DNA of 64,000 bases from Acidaminobacter hydrogenoformans DSM 2784 (GTDB lineage: Bacteria > Bacillota > Clostridia > Peptostreptococcales > Acidaminobacteraceae), in contig NZ_FMWL01000010.1 in the NCBI RefSeq assembly GCF_900103005.1, forward strand, positions 1 to 64,000, written 5' to 3'. Position numbers and translations under genes: made by a program. Shown here in pieces: positions 17,570-27,142 of the stretch; position 1 is the stretch's first letter, and every line of letters begins with the position of its first letter. The notes under the pieces are model-generated. The model did no database searches and was not told the DNA's origin. It worked only from the letters and a program-made list of their open reading frames with translations.

Positions 17570-18154
17570 CTATAAAAAAAGCGAAGCGGCACAATAGACT
17601 AAAAGCAGTGCCATGACTGTATTGATCAGCTTTTGGTGGTTCTTCAGAACCCGTTGAAATACCGAGCCAAACAACGACCAGCAGCATGTCGACACAAAGG
17701 TCAGTGAGGCGAGGAAAAGTGCGAAGAGCATCACCACATAGAAAGAATTATAATAGGGCACAATGAACGTCGACAGCGTCGTCAAGCAGAAGAGGATGGC
17801 CTTTGGATTCACAAATTGAAGAAGGATCCCTGTGCCTACTGTGCTGGTGTGCTTCACGTCTTTTGCAGCATCAATCGGCTTGCTGTGATAGGTTTTCCAG
17901 GCCAACCAGAGAATATACGCAGCACCTATGACTGTGACGAAAGGCTTGAGATTGGGAATGAGGGCAAACAAGGTGACACTGAAGAGACTGCTCAGGCCTA
18001 AGATCACAAGAAACCCAAAGAAAACACCCACGTTAAAGGGCAGACTTTTCTTAAAGCCATAGCGGCTTGCGTTGGACATGGACATAATGTTATTTGGACC
18101 AGGTGTAAAAATTGTAATGATGGAATAAGATAAAAATGCGGCGACGTTAGGCAT
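17570..18154 (-). CDS. LysE/RhtB-family amino-acid exporter
   Basis: A 194-residue membrane protein with six hydrophobic segments and the LysE N-terminal signature FTPGPNNIMSMSNASRYG at residues 16-33. Members export amino acids or homoserine lactones. TAGGAGC precedes the start. It shares the strand of the liv operon downstream, separated by a terminator. An amino-acid safety valve beside importers is plausible; the substrate is not readable. Confidence 0.88.
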   Translation of the reverse strand: MPNVAAFLSYSIITIFTPGPNNIMSMSNASRYGFKKSLPFNVGVFFGFLVILGLSSLFSVTLFALIPNLKPFVTVIGAAYILWLAWKTYHSKPIDAAKDVKHTSTVGTGILLQFVNPKAILFCLTTLSTFIVPYYNSFYVVMLFALFLASLTFVSTCCWSLFGSVFQRVLKNHQKLINTVMALLLVYCAASLFL

Positions 18155-18234
18155 TGGTATTCAGCTCCTAAATTTGTGATCCTCAGAGATGCGGATCAAT
18201 TAATAGCTTTCACTATAACTTTATTACAAAACAA

Positions 18235-18252
18235 GAGCCACTAATGTGGCTC
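18235..18252 (-). terminator. Terminator of the liv operon
   Basis: GAGCCAC-TAAT-GTGGCTC; on the minus strand it is followed by TTGTTTTG. It lies just after the livF stop. Confidence 0.7.
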
Positions 18253-18264
18253 TCAAATTTGGAA

Positions 18265-18990
18265 TTATTCTTTTCTCTTTCCAAGATAAGCTTCTTTAAC
18301 GCTTTCATCTGCCAACAACGCAGCACCGGTACCTTCCATAGTGATGACACCCGTTTCCATGACATAGGCCATGTCTGCGATTTTCAGCGCCAGGTTGGCA
18401 TTTTGCTCGATCAGCAGAACCGTAATGCCCTCGGCATTGACCGTTTTGATGATGTTGAAAATATCTTTGACGATCAGTGGGGCCAGGCCCAGAGACGGCT
18501 CATCCATCATGATCAGCTTTGGACGGCTCATCAGCGCCCGCCCTACGGCGAGCATCTGCTGCTCTCCGCCGGACAAGGTGCCGGCATACTGCCAGGCCCG
18601 CTCCTCCAGCCGTGGAAAAAGTTTGTAGACCTTTGCAATGTCGTCGTCCAGCTTATGCTTGTGGACATAAGCGCCAATCTTAAGATTTTCGAAGACTGTG
18701 AGATCGCTAAAGACTTTTCGACCTTCAGGCACCAGCGTAATCCCCCGGGTGACGATATCATCCGGCGATTTGCCCAGGATCTCCTCCCCGTTGAAGAGGA
18801 TAGAGCCTTCCTTAGGTTTTACGACGCCTGCGATTGTCCGCAGTGTCGTGCTCTTTCCAGCGCCGTTGGAGCCAATCAATGTCACGATTTTCCCACGGGG
18901 TACGTCAATGGAAATATTCTTGACGGCCTGAATGCCGCCGTAGGCGACGCTCAAGTTGGAAATTTTAAGATGGATGTCATTACTCATCAT
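18265..18990 (-). CDS. livF: Branched-chain amino-acid ABC transporter ATPase LivF
   Basis: 241 residues; Walker A GSNGAGKST, signature LSGGEQQM, Walker B LIMMDEPSLGLA, and the LivF-typical VPEGRKVF. It works with LivG on the LivHM permease. It overlaps livG by 11 bases; last gene of livKHMGF. Confidence 0.94.
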   Translation of the reverse strand: MMSNDIHLKISNLSVAYGGIQAVKNISIDVPRGKIVTLIGSNGAGKSTTLRTIAGVVKPKEGSILFNGEEILGKSPDDIVTRGITLVPEGRKVFSDLTVFENLKIGAYVHKHKLDDDIAKVYKLFPRLEERAWQYAGTLSGGEQQMLAVGRALMSRPKLIMMDEPSLGLAPLIVKDIFNIIKTVNAEGITVLLIEQNANLALKIADMAYVMETGVITMEGTGAALLADESVKEAYLGKRKE

Positions 18991-19822
18991 CAGCCACCCC
19001 CAAATAAGCGTCTATAACTCTCTGATTGCTCTGGATGTCTGCTGGTGTGCCCGAGGCAATCAGCTTGCCAAAGTCGAGGACATAAATCCGGTCAGAGATT
19101 TCCATGACCAGGTTCATGTGATGCTCAATCATCAGTACGGTCAGGTTGAAATCATCTTTCAGCAGCCGAATGAACTGAGTGAGGTCGTGTGTCTCATGTG
19201 GGTTCATGCCGGCTGCAGGTTCGTCAAGGAGAAGCAGACTTGGCTTGGTCGCCAGCGCCCGGGCGATCTCAAGCTTTCTTTGCTGTCCATAGGGCAGTGA
19301 AGAGGAGATCTCATCCTTAAGGTGCGCAAGACCCAGAATCTCCAGGAGCTCCATGGATTCTTTGCGCATGTTGGCTTCTTCTTTTCGATTCAGTCTCAGG
19401 GTCGCGGAGAAGACATTTGACTGGATGTTCATGTGCTTGGCGATCAGAACGTTGTCAAAGACCGTCAGGTTTTTAAAGAGACGAATATTTTGAAAGGTCC
19501 TGGCGACGCCCAGCTTGGTGATGACATCCGGCGTCTTTCGAATGACCTCGCTATATTTCCCCATATTTTCGCCCGAATACAGCTTTTTCATCTTTCCTTG
19601 CGGAAAGTTGCTGATGATGGGTTTCTCTTTAAAATACACCATGCCGTTGGTTGGGGCGTAAACACCGGTGATCACGTTGAACGCAGTGGTTTTGCCGGCG
19701 CCGTTTGGACCTATAAGAGCCACAATTTCACCTTTGTTGACCTCCAGGGAGAGGTTGTTGACCGCGACGACGCCGCCAAACTGCATGGTCACGTTTTCAA
19801 GGCTCAAAACTCGATCAGACAT
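18980..19822 (-). CDS. livG: Branched-chain amino-acid ABC transporter ATPase LivG
   Basis: 280 residues; Walker A GPNGAGKTT, the LivG-type signature SLPYGQQRKLE and Walker B LLLLDEPAAGMN. An insert of about 25 residues after the Walker A region (around residues 70-95) is longer than in many LivG proteins. It overlaps livM by eight bases. Confidence 0.94.
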   Translation of the reverse strand: MSDRVLSLENVTMQFGGVVAVNNLSLEVNKGEIVALIGPNGAGKTTAFNVITGVYAPTNGMVYFKEKPIISNFPQGKMKKLYSGENMGKYSEVIRKTPDVITKLGVARTFQNIRLFKNLTVFDNVLIAKHMNIQSNVFSATLRLNRKEEANMRKESMELLEILGLAHLKDEISSSLPYGQQRKLEIARALATKPSLLLLDEPAAGMNPHETHDLTQFIRLLKDDFNLTVLMIEHHMNLVMEISDRIYVLDFGKLIASGTPADIQSNQRVIDAYLGVADDE

Positions 19823-20921
19823 TGCCTTTGTCCTCCCTTCCCGGCGTCTTCCTACGTATTCGATTCCTCAACCGAAGGTAATAATTGTAGACCCTGTCCC
19901 AGGTGAACTCCTTATCTCCAAAGAGCCCTTTCCGATAGTAGAGGACCACTGCCATGAGGATCAAAGAGAAAATGACCATCCTGAAGCCTGTTCTAAAGAG
20001 TGGCACCTGGAATCCGCCAATCATGAGGGGATTGTCAAAGAACCTCAGCCATTCTCTGCCTGCGGTCATCAGGAAGGCGCCTATGACGCTGCCTGTGATA
20101 CTGCCCAGGCCTCCGAGAACCACAATCAGAAGGATATCATAGGTTAGTGCTATTTGGAACGTTTTGGAGTCTATGGATCTCATAAAGACTGCCAGCAGTC
20201 CCCCGGCGACGCCCGTGAAAAAGCAGCTGATGATAAAGGACATGCTCTTGTGCTTAAACAGGTTGATCCCCATAGCTTGAGCTGCGGTTTCGTCTTCTTT
20301 GATCGCCTTGAACGCACGGCCGTAGGAGGAGTTGATGATCAGAATCATCAGCAAAATACAAAGCCCTGCAATAAAAAAGACTTCGAAAATAGAGCCAAAA
20401 GCAGGGATGCTCTTGAGTCCGTAGGACCCGTTAGTGATTCTGTCCATTTGCGGCGCCGCAATAATGGCGCGAATAATTTCAGAAAATCCCAGTGTCGCGA
20501 TTGCCAGATAATCACTTTTAAGTCTCAGGACAGGGATTCCAACGAGGAACCCGACCAGTGCCGCCAGGACGCCCCCCAGAATCAGCGCTGCCCAGAAAGG
20601 CAGTGACAGATTCGCCAGTGTGTCCGCAATCCCGTTTATGTAGTAAACATTAGCCCGCATTTCAACGGGAATGGTGAGAATGGCTACGGTGTATGCCCCT
20701 ATAGCCATAAAACCCGCTTGTCCCAGGGAAAACAGGCCTGTAAAGCCAGTCAGCATGTTCATGGCCACCGCCGCTATGGCGTAAATGGCGCTTCTTTGCA
20801 GGATCGAGATCGCGTAGCTGTACTGATTCCGGTTGGCGTCCAGATACCACAGAGCAGCAAGCGCAATTAAAAGCAGGAGCACCGAAAAAACGACTTTTAG
20901 TTTCTTATTCATCTTCATCAT
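19815..20921 (-). CDS. livM: Branched-chain amino-acid ABC transporter permease LivM
   Basis: 368 residues with about ten membrane segments and the LivM permease core (FSLGQAGFMAIGAY; LRLKSDYLAIATLGFSEI; GGLGSITGSVIGA). The C-terminal 20 residues are strongly basic. Start and stop overlap neighbours (four bases with livH), typical of translational coupling. Confidence 0.93.
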   Translation of the reverse strand: MMKMNKKLKVVFSVLLLLIALAALWYLDANRNQYSYAISILQRSAIYAIAAVAMNMLTGFTGLFSLGQAGFMAIGAYTVAILTIPVEMRANVYYINGIADTLANLSLPFWAALILGGVLAALVGFLVGIPVLRLKSDYLAIATLGFSEIIRAIIAAPQMDRITNGSYGLKSIPAFGSIFEVFFIAGLCILLMILIINSSYGRAFKAIKEDETAAQAMGINLFKHKSMSFIISCFFTGVAGGLLAVFMRSIDSKTFQIALTYDILLIVVLGGLGSITGSVIGAFLMTAGREWLRFFDNPLMIGGFQVPLFRTGFRMVIFSLILMAVVLYYRKGLFGDKEFTWDRVYNYYLRLRNRIRRKTPGREDKGNV

Positions 20922-21799
20922 ACCTTGTCCGTCACTTTCTCGCCGAAAATACCTGTTGGGCGTATGATAAGCATTATGATCAGCAATACGAAAGTAAAGG
21001 CATCACTGAAAGTGGAATACCCCATGGCGACCAGGGCTGTTTCCCCAAGTCCCAGGATGAAGCCACCTACCATGGCGCCCGGGATGCTTCCAATGCCGCC
21101 CAGAACTGCGGCAACAAAGCACTTGAGGCCAGGCAGCGCTCCGCTGAATGGAAACACTGTCATTCTGTCCGTAAAGTACAGAATGGAACCTATCGCCGCC
21201 AGAAGTGAGCCAATTGCAAAAGTGAAGCTGATGACCCGGTTGATCTTGATGCCCATAAGCTGTGCAGTTTCAAAGTCTTTGGAGACAGCGCGCATAGCCA
21301 TGCCTATTTTACTGTGATTGATGAGCAGGATCAGGACATAGACGAGAGCAAGTGTCAGGATTGGGGTAATAAAAGTCACCAGTGAAGCCGACAAAGGCCC
21401 AATCTGAAAAATTCTCTTGAGTGCAGTCAGGGTTGGGTAACCCCTTGGCAGAGCCGTAAAGAGATAAGTGGCCAAATTCTGAAGCAGATATGAAACACCA
21501 ATCGCAGAAATCATGATGGACATTCGCGGGGCATTCCGAAGGGGCTTATAGGCAGCGCGTTCAATGACGACACCTAAAGCAACGGTAGCGATAAGGACGA
21601 GGGGGGTCGCGACGTACCATGGCATAGTAGCCGACGCAAAGACCATGAAGTAGCCTGCCATCATGAAAATGTCGCCGTGGGCGAAGTTGATCAGGCGAAG
21701 AATACCGTAAACCATGGTATAACCTACCGCGATCAGCGCGTAGGCACCCCCGAGCGAGATTCCCGTCAAACAGTGTTGCAGAAAAACAGCAAAGTCCAT
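20918..21799 (-). CDS. livH: Branched-chain amino-acid ABC transporter permease LivH
   Basis: About 293 residues; LivH core GGAYALIAVGYTMVYGILRLINFAHGD near the N-terminus and LGGIGSIPGAMVGG near residue 240. The ATG at 21799 is preferred to the in-frame TTG at 21817, because GAGGAGG lies between them and fits the ATG. Confidence 0.93.
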   Translation of the reverse strand: MDFAVFLQHCLTGISLGGAYALIAVGYTMVYGILRLINFAHGDIFMMAGYFMVFASATMPWYVATPLVLIATVALGVVIERAAYKPLRNAPRMSIMISAIGVSYLLQNLATYLFTALPRGYPTLTALKRIFQIGPLSASLVTFITPILTLALVYVLILLINHSKIGMAMRAVSKDFETAQLMGIKINRVISFTFAIGSLLAAIGSILYFTDRMTVFPFSGALPGLKCFVAAVLGGIGSIPGAMVGGFILGLGETALVAMGYSTFSDAFTFVLLIIMLIIRPTGIFGEKVTDKV

Positions 21800-21896
21800 T
21801 AAAAGATGCCTCCTCAAGACGCATGATTACAAATAAAGATGTAAATGAGTGGGGGCATATACCCCCACTCAAGGCGCAAGTGTTATAAATGGACTA

Positions 21897-23066
21897 TTAC
21901 TCTACAGTGACAGTTTCGAGGAACTTGAACTGGCCATTTTCAACAATTTTGATGAAAGCCATGTCCTTGTTGGCGTCGCCGGTTTCATTGAAGGTAATGG
22001 AGCCTGTGACGCCAACAACGCTGACGCCTTTAAGTGCGTCCTTAATGGCAGGACCTTCAGTGGAGTTTGCAGCTTTAACGGCTTCGAGAACTGTAATGTA
22101 GGCATCATAGCCAAGTGCGGAAACCGCAGGGATGATTTCGCCTTGATTGTTAGCCTTGAGATACTCTTTGAAGCCTGTGATGAAGGAGGCTGCTTCGTCC
22201 GTTGCGGGTTCAGCTTCGTCGAAGAAAGTGGAGAGAACGATGCCTTCAGCGTCAGCGCCTGCATTCTCAATGATAGTAGCGTTTTCCCAAGTGTCGCCGC
22301 CCATGATTGGCACTGTGATGCCAAGTTCGCGGGCTTGCTTGATCAGGAGCGGTGCGGTGGTGATAGAGGAAGGGGCGAAGATGACATCAGGGTTTTTAGC
22401 TTTGATGTTCGTCAGGATTGCTTTGAAGTCTGTCTGATTAGTCTGGAACTGCTCTTCAGCGATGACTGAGCCAGCGCCGCCAAGCTCGTTGAAAGCTGTG
22501 ACGAAGAAGGAGCCGAGACCGGAAGAATAGTCGTCACCGAGCTGCGTGATGACGGCTGCGGTTTTAGCGCCGTTTTTGATCGCGTAGTTCGCCATGACTG
22601 TACCTTGGAATGGATCCAGGAAGCAAACGCGGAAGTAGTATTCGTTGCCTTCTGTAACCTGTGGGTTCGTAGCTGAAGGTGCAACAGCAGGAATTTGAGC
22701 ATCTGCGAAAATTGGGCCGGCAGCAATGGAAACACCGGAGCCATAAGAGCCTATGACAGCGGATACGCCAGCGCTGACGAGGCTTTGGGCAGCCGTAACG
22801 CCCTCAGTTTTGTCTGATTTGTTGTCGACTTCGACGAGCTCAACTTTGTAAGTTTCACCGTTGATGTCCACGGTTGGGTAAACGGTGTTGGCATAGCGGA
22901 TTCCCAGAACTTCCTGGAAGCCACCGCCGCCGTTTTCACCTGTTTGAGGCTCGAAAACGCCAATCTTGATGACCTTTTCTGCGTCTGCTGCCGGCTCACC
23001 TGCACAGCCGGTAAAGAGCGACAAAATCATGACTAAAATAAGTAACAGTGTTGTTGCCTTCTTCAT
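21897..23066 (-). CDS. livK: Branched-chain amino-acid ABC transporter binding lipoprotein LivK
   Basis: 389 residues: signal peptide with lipobox LFTGC (Cys20), then a Leu/Ile/Val-binding (PBP type I) fold beginning IKIGVFEPQTGENGGGG. The GSYGSGVSIAAGP and SAT(N)PQVT segments contact the ligand alpha-amino and carboxylate groups in the family. First gene of the liv operon, with GGAGGG upstream. The ligand could be another aliphatic amino acid or amide. Confidence 0.92.
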   Translation of the reverse strand: MKKATTLLLILVMILSLFTGCAGEPAADAEKVIKIGVFEPQTGENGGGGFQEVLGIRYANTVYPTVDINGETYKVELVEVDNKSDKTEGVTAAQSLVSAGVSAVIGSYGSGVSIAAGPIFADAQIPAVAPSATNPQVTEGNEYYFRVCFLDPFQGTVMANYAIKNGAKTAAVITQLGDDYSSGLGSFFVTAFNELGGAGSVIAEEQFQTNQTDFKAILTNIKAKNPDVIFAPSSITTAPLLIKQARELGITVPIMGGDTWENATIIENAGADAEGIVLSTFFDEAEPATDEAASFITGFKEYLKANNQGEIIPAVSALGYDAYITVLEAVKAANSTEGPAIKDALKGVSVVGVTGSITFNETGDANKDMAFIKIVENGQFKFLETVTVE

Positions 23067-23137
23067 TTAAAATCCCTCCAAAGTGTGTTTTTGTGTGACA
23101 AAGCTTCCCCTAACCCTTATCTCTCTGTACAGGAATA

Positions 23138-23166
23138 ATTATACAATGTTAAAATCTTGTTAGCAA
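23138..23166 (-). promoter_or_regulatory. Promoter of the liv operon
   Basis: On the minus strand, TTGCTA (23166-23161), a 17-base spacer and a perfect TATAAT (23143-23138), about 72 bases before livK. Confidence 0.55.
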
Positions 23167-23363
23167 TGAGAATCTGAACATTCTAACTATTTCGCAACTA
23201 TTGCGCATCATGTGAAGGACAAAGGCTGGGAGAACGTGATAAAATTGAAAGGAAGTTAAATCGTGAGAGAATGAAAAATGATTGTTGATGACTATGGTAT
23301 TTGGCTGATGGAGAGGCTGGGGTAATGGTGACCATCGGCAAAGCACTTTGGGGAGTGAGGCGC

Positions 23364-24761
23364 GTGACAGATCTTGAAATGACTGGCAAAGAAGTAGGAC
23401 TGCTTCTTGAAGCTCAGAGACAGTACTTTGGTACCTTGGAGACCAGGCCGTCAGACTTCAGGGTCAGGCAGCTGAAGCGGCTGAGGGCATCCATTGAGAA
23501 GCACGAAGCTGAATTGATGGCGGCGCTGGCAGAAGACCTCGGCAAAAGTCCGGTTGAGGCCTACGCCACTGAAATTGGCTTCATCTACAAGAGTCTTTCA
23601 GACTATATAAAGCATTTGAAACGCTGGGCAAAGCCGCAAAAGGTGCGGACGCCGCTGTATCTTCAGCCGTCCAGGGGCTTTATTGTTCGTGAGCCCTATG
23701 GCAGCGTGCTGGTCATTGGGCCATTCAATTATCCGTTTCAGCTGGTGATCGAACCGCTGATTGGCGCTCTGGCGGCTGGAAACTGCGCGGTGGTGAAGCC
23801 CTCTGAGCTGACACCGGCTGTTTCAAGCGTCATCAAGAAGGTGATTGAGGGCGCTTTTGACAGAAAGTACGTCGCGTGTGTGGAGGGTGGGCAGGAGACC
23901 AACACGGCGCTGCTGCAATCGACTTTTGACTACATTTTTTTCACCGGAAGCGCAAAAGTGGGGAAAATAGTCATGGAGGCGGCTGCGAAGCATCTGACGC
24001 CGGTGACTCTGGAGCTGGGCGGAAAGAGTCCCGTGATCGTGGACAAGACGGCCCATATTAAAGAAGCTGCCCAAAGGATTATGTGGGGGAAGACCATAAA
24101 CGCCGGCCAGACTTGTGTGGCGCCGGACTACATTTATGTACATGAGGATGTCAAAGCGGCCCTCGTCCTTGCCATGAAGGACAGCTTGCAGGCTATGTGG
24201 GGTCATGAGCATTACAAAAGAAATGGCTATGGGAAAATTGTAAATCACAGGCATTTTAAGCGGCTTACAGAAATGATGGCAAAAGATCAGCCTCATGTGA
24301 TCTGGGGCGGTGGCCACGACGAAGCGCACAGACATATTGAGCCGACCTTGCTGCATGTGCCCGGGCGGGAGGCCGCCGTGATGCAGGAGGAAATCTTTGG
24401 GCCGCTCCTGCCCATTATGACCTACAGGGATCTGGGGCAGGTGATTGACGACATCAACCATCATCCAAAACCTCTGGCCCTTTATCTGTTCACGACAGAT
24501 AAGAAGGTGGAGCGTCTGGTGCTTGAAAGCATTTCATCCGGAGGTGTCGCGATCAATGACACGATTACTCATGTGGCGCACCCCAATCTGCCGTTTGGCG
24601 GCGTGGGACAGTCTGGCATTGGACGCTATCACGGAAAACAAAGCTTTTTGACGTTTTCCCATTGTAAGAGCGTCCTCAAAAAAGGGCGGTTTAATGTGAC
24701 GCTGGCGTACCCCAAATATAATGAGAAGCAGCTGAAGCTTCTGAGAAAGGTGCTGAAATAA
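23364..24761 (+). CDS. Class 3-type aldehyde dehydrogenase
   Basis: About 465 residues of the ALDH3 subgroup: GPFNYPFQLVIEPL, KPSELTPA, catalytic Glu in LELGGKSPV and catalytic Cys in NAGQTCVAPDY. It oxidises aldehydes to acids with NAD(P)+, often medium or long chain. The start is uncertain: GTG at 23364 with GGGAGTGAGG upstream is preferred; ATG 23379 is possible, and longer in-frame starts reach 23301. A GACCATCGGCAAA repeat copy lies at 23330-23343. The next gene begins right after its stop. Confidence 0.88.
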   Translation: MTDLEMTGKEVGLLLEAQRQYFGTLETRPSDFRVRQLKRLRASIEKHEAELMAALAEDLGKSPVEAYATEIGFIYKSLSDYIKHLKRWAKPQKVRTPLYLQPSRGFIVREPYGSVLVIGPFNYPFQLVIEPLIGALAAGNCAVVKPSELTPAVSSVIKKVIEGAFDRKYVACVEGGQETNTALLQSTFDYIFFTGSAKVGKIVMEAAAKHLTPVTLELGGKSPVIVDKTAHIKEAAQRIMWGKTINAGQTCVAPDYIYVHEDVKAALVLAMKDSLQAMWGHEHYKRNGYGKIVNHRHFKRLTEMMAKDQPHVIWGGGHDEAHRHIEPTLLHVPGREAAVMQEEIFGPLLPIMTYRDLGQVIDDINHHPKPLALYLFTTDKKVERLVLESISSGGVAINDTITHVAHPNLPFGGVGQSGIGRYHGKQSFLTFSHCKSVLKKGRFNVTLAYPKYNEKQLKLLRKVLK

Positions 24762-25895
24762 ATGACCTCGGAAAGTACTGTTGGTACACATGGTAAAACT
24801 GGTGCAGCTGGAGCGCACGGTGCATCTGCAAATGACTGTCAGCTGTTCAAGACGCTTATGGACGCGCTGGAATCAGGACACAGAGCTGTCCTGGCGACGA
24901 CTTTAAACCAGGCGTCAGAGGGGAATGTTCTCGCGAAAAAACTTTTTACGAATAGCGAGCCTAACGAAAGTGAGGCGCTGTCTGATGATGCGCTGGAACT
25001 TTCCGCCTTCATTGAAGGCGGTCTCCAGCGCGGCGAATTTACCTTTGAGCAGGCTGAAGATGGGACTGCAACCCTTGTAGAGCCCTATTTCCCGGAGGCG
25101 CAGCTGGTGATTCTGGGCGGCGGGCACATTGCTGTCCCTTTGGCGGAATTTGGCGCCAAAGCCGGCTTTAAGGTCACTGTTGTAGATGACCGGCCGTTTT
25201 TCGCGAATAATTTCAGGTTTCCAGCGGCGGATAAAGTTATTTGTGACAGCTTCGACAATAGCTTTGACAGCCTTAAGCTCAACAAAGCAACCTTTGTAGT
25301 CATTGTTACCCGTGGACACCGCTATGACAAAGTGTGTCTGGAAAACGTTCTCAAATACGAAACCGCTTATGTTGGGATGATTGGTTCCAGGCGCAGAGTC
25401 ACCGGTCTGAAGGACTTGCTCCTTTCAGAAGGGCAGGCTCCGGATAAGCTCGCGTCGGTCTGCACGCCAATTGGACTCGAAATTGGGGCGGTGACACCGG
25501 AGGAAATAGCAATTTCAATCCTGGCTCAGGTGATTCAGTACAAGCGAAAAGGTGATAAAGCGAACAGAAAAGCCAATAACTGGCCGGAACTGGATTTGAC
25601 GGTGCTGCGTGAGCTCGCAAAACCGGATCAGGAGACCAGGGCATTGGTGACGGTGGTGGAGACCAAAGGCTCCGTTCCTCGAAGAGAAGGGGCAAAGATG
25701 GTGGTATGGATGGACGGCAGAACCATTGGCAGCATAGGCGGTGGCTGCAGTGAAGGAGAAGCCATTCAGACCGCCCGGGACGTGATCCGGGACGGCAGGT
25801 TCAGATACCTGGACATAGACATGACCGGTCAGGTGGCCGAAGACGAGGGCATGGTCTGCGGCGGTACCATGAAGGTGCTGATCACGCCTGTTTAG
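24762..25895 (+). CDS. XdhC/CoxI-family molybdoenzyme maturation protein with rearranged domains
   Basis: A 377-residue protein. A Rossmann domain (ILGGGHIAVPLAEFGAKAG, then VDDRPFF; residues about 110-265) precedes a complete CoxI domain (TKGSVPRREGAKM, GGGCSEGE and CGGTMKVL; about 285-377). Residues 20-105 look like a degraded CoxI copy lacking the GSxPR and CGG motifs. The usual order is CoxI then Rossmann. XdhC loads or sulfurates molybdenum cofactor for xanthine-dehydrogenase-type enzymes; none is in the window. The N-terminus is Gly/Ala rich. Its ATG follows the aldehyde dehydrogenase stop directly. Confidence 0.8.
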   Translation: MTSESTVGTHGKTGAAGAHGASANDCQLFKTLMDALESGHRAVLATTLNQASEGNVLAKKLFTNSEPNESEALSDDALELSAFIEGGLQRGEFTFEQAEDGTATLVEPYFPEAQLVILGGGHIAVPLAEFGAKAGFKVTVVDDRPFFANNFRFPAADKVICDSFDNSFDSLKLNKATFVVIVTRGHRYDKVCLENVLKYETAYVGMIGSRRRVTGLKDLLLSEGQAPDKLASVCTPIGLEIGAVTPEEIAISILAQVIQYKRKGDKANRKANNWPELDLTVLRELAKPDQETRALVTVVETKGSVPRREGAKMVVWMDGRTIGSIGGGCSEGEAIQTARDVIRDGRFRYLDIDMTGQVAEDEGMVCGGTMKVLITPV

Positions 25896-25953
25896 CAGCC
25901 GTGGTGCTTCGCCGGTTCACAGTACAGCATAAAGAAAACTGGAGGTGTACAGG

Positions 25954-26964
25954 GTGCACAAAATTTTCCTGAATAATCCCTTTGAGGCGGACCGTTTCGC
26001 GGCCATCCTCGAAGAAGAAGGCATTCCCCATACGGTTGTCGACCACGGCAGCCTGGTATTTGACGGCTTATACCAGATGACCATGGGCTGGGGCCATGTT
26101 GAGGTGCCAGAGGAATACCAGGTGCCTGCTGAAGCGCTCCATCAGGCGCTGATGGCTTCGATTGGGGAGGAAAACCCCAAAAATGTGATGCCGATGGTCA
26201 TAGACCACCTCCTCGCAGTCGCGCAGCCCTATCTCGAAATGCGCACGATTAAAGACGCGGTCATAGGCCTTGCCTTGATGGCCATTGAGCTTGACAACGG
26301 TGACTTGGGCCTCGCTTACACTTTAAGGGAATCCCTGCCTCCTGGCTGTTCAGCGTTTGGCTTTGCGCAGGAGATTATTGGCAAGAACGCCTATGAGGTT
26401 GCCTTGATGGCCAAAGAGGGCCAAAATGATGTACAGCGCGGTGTGGGCGTTGCGGTTTTGACAGCGGGTTCCCGTCAGCTTGGTCTGCCCGTTGACAATG
26501 ACCGTCATCCGTTCTTTGGCCTGGAGGTTACAGCGGAGGACACGGTTGGCATGATTGGGATGATTCCAGGCATCGCCAAGCGTTTTGCCCAGCAGGCCAA
26601 GTCACTCATTGTATTTGATCAGGCCATCTCCATGTATGAAAAAGGCGACGCTGAAGTTGCGCCTATGGAACAGCAGGCCGAGCTGCTGCCTAAATGCGAC
26701 ATTGTCATTATCAGCGGAACGACGCTGATCAATCAGAGTCTGGACGCGCTGTTATCCATGTGTACAAATGCCAGGGACATCATTCTTGTTGGCGCTTCAG
26801 CGCCCATGTATCCTGAGGCCTACCGGGGCACGGGCGTTTCGGTGCTGGCAGGGGCCTGGTGGGATGCGGCGCAAAAGGACGAATTGTTTAAAATCATTTC
26901 CTTGGCCGGTGGGATTGGCCACGTGCAGCGGATGACGATCAAGAAAGCGGTCAGAGTGGTCTGA
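25954..26964 (+). CDS. DUF364-type (putative metal-chelation) protein with N-terminal DUF2007-like domain
   Basis: About 336 residues. Residues 1-75 (FLNNPFEADRFAAILEEEGIPHTVVDHG) resemble DUF2007, a small putative signalling domain. The rest resembles DUF4213 plus DUF364, a Rossmann-like fold linked to heavy-metal, often molybdenum, handling (VIISGTTLINQSLDALL; ILVGASAPMYPE). The GTG at 25954 lies eight bases after GGAGG and is preferred. It follows the XdhC-like gene and may act in the same metal or cofactor task. The function is not known. Confidence 0.68.
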   Translation: MHKIFLNNPFEADRFAAILEEEGIPHTVVDHGSLVFDGLYQMTMGWGHVEVPEEYQVPAEALHQALMASIGEENPKNVMPMVIDHLLAVAQPYLEMRTIKDAVIGLALMAIELDNGDLGLAYTLRESLPPGCSAFGFAQEIIGKNAYEVALMAKEGQNDVQRGVGVAVLTAGSRQLGLPVDNDRHPFFGLEVTAEDTVGMIGMIPGIAKRFAQQAKSLIVFDQAISMYEKGDAEVAPMEQQAELLPKCDIVIISGTTLINQSLDALLSMCTNARDIILVGASAPMYPEAYRGTGVSVLAGAWWDAAQKDELFKIISLAGGIGHVQRMTIKKAVRVV

Positions 26965-27057
26965 TGTGATTAGGGTGATGATCCGAAAAACGGTGAAGGC
27001 ACTGAAATCAGGTTAGAGCGTTTAAAATAGTCCCACATTTGCAGAGTGGAAGTGAAA

Positions 27058-27090
27058 AAGACCATCGGCATATTTTTTGCCGATGGTCTT
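27058..27090. repeat. TTTGCCGATGGTC-type hairpin
   Basis: AAGACCATCGGCA (27058-27070) and TGCCGATGGTCTT (27078-27090) are perfect complements around a T-rich loop. It may end transcription of the DUF364 gene, and it is one of several copies of the same core in this window. Confidence 0.6.
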
Positions 27091-27142
27091 CCTAATGTAC
27101 AGAGCTGAGGAAATGGAACGTGCGCCGGTCGCCCCCATTGTC

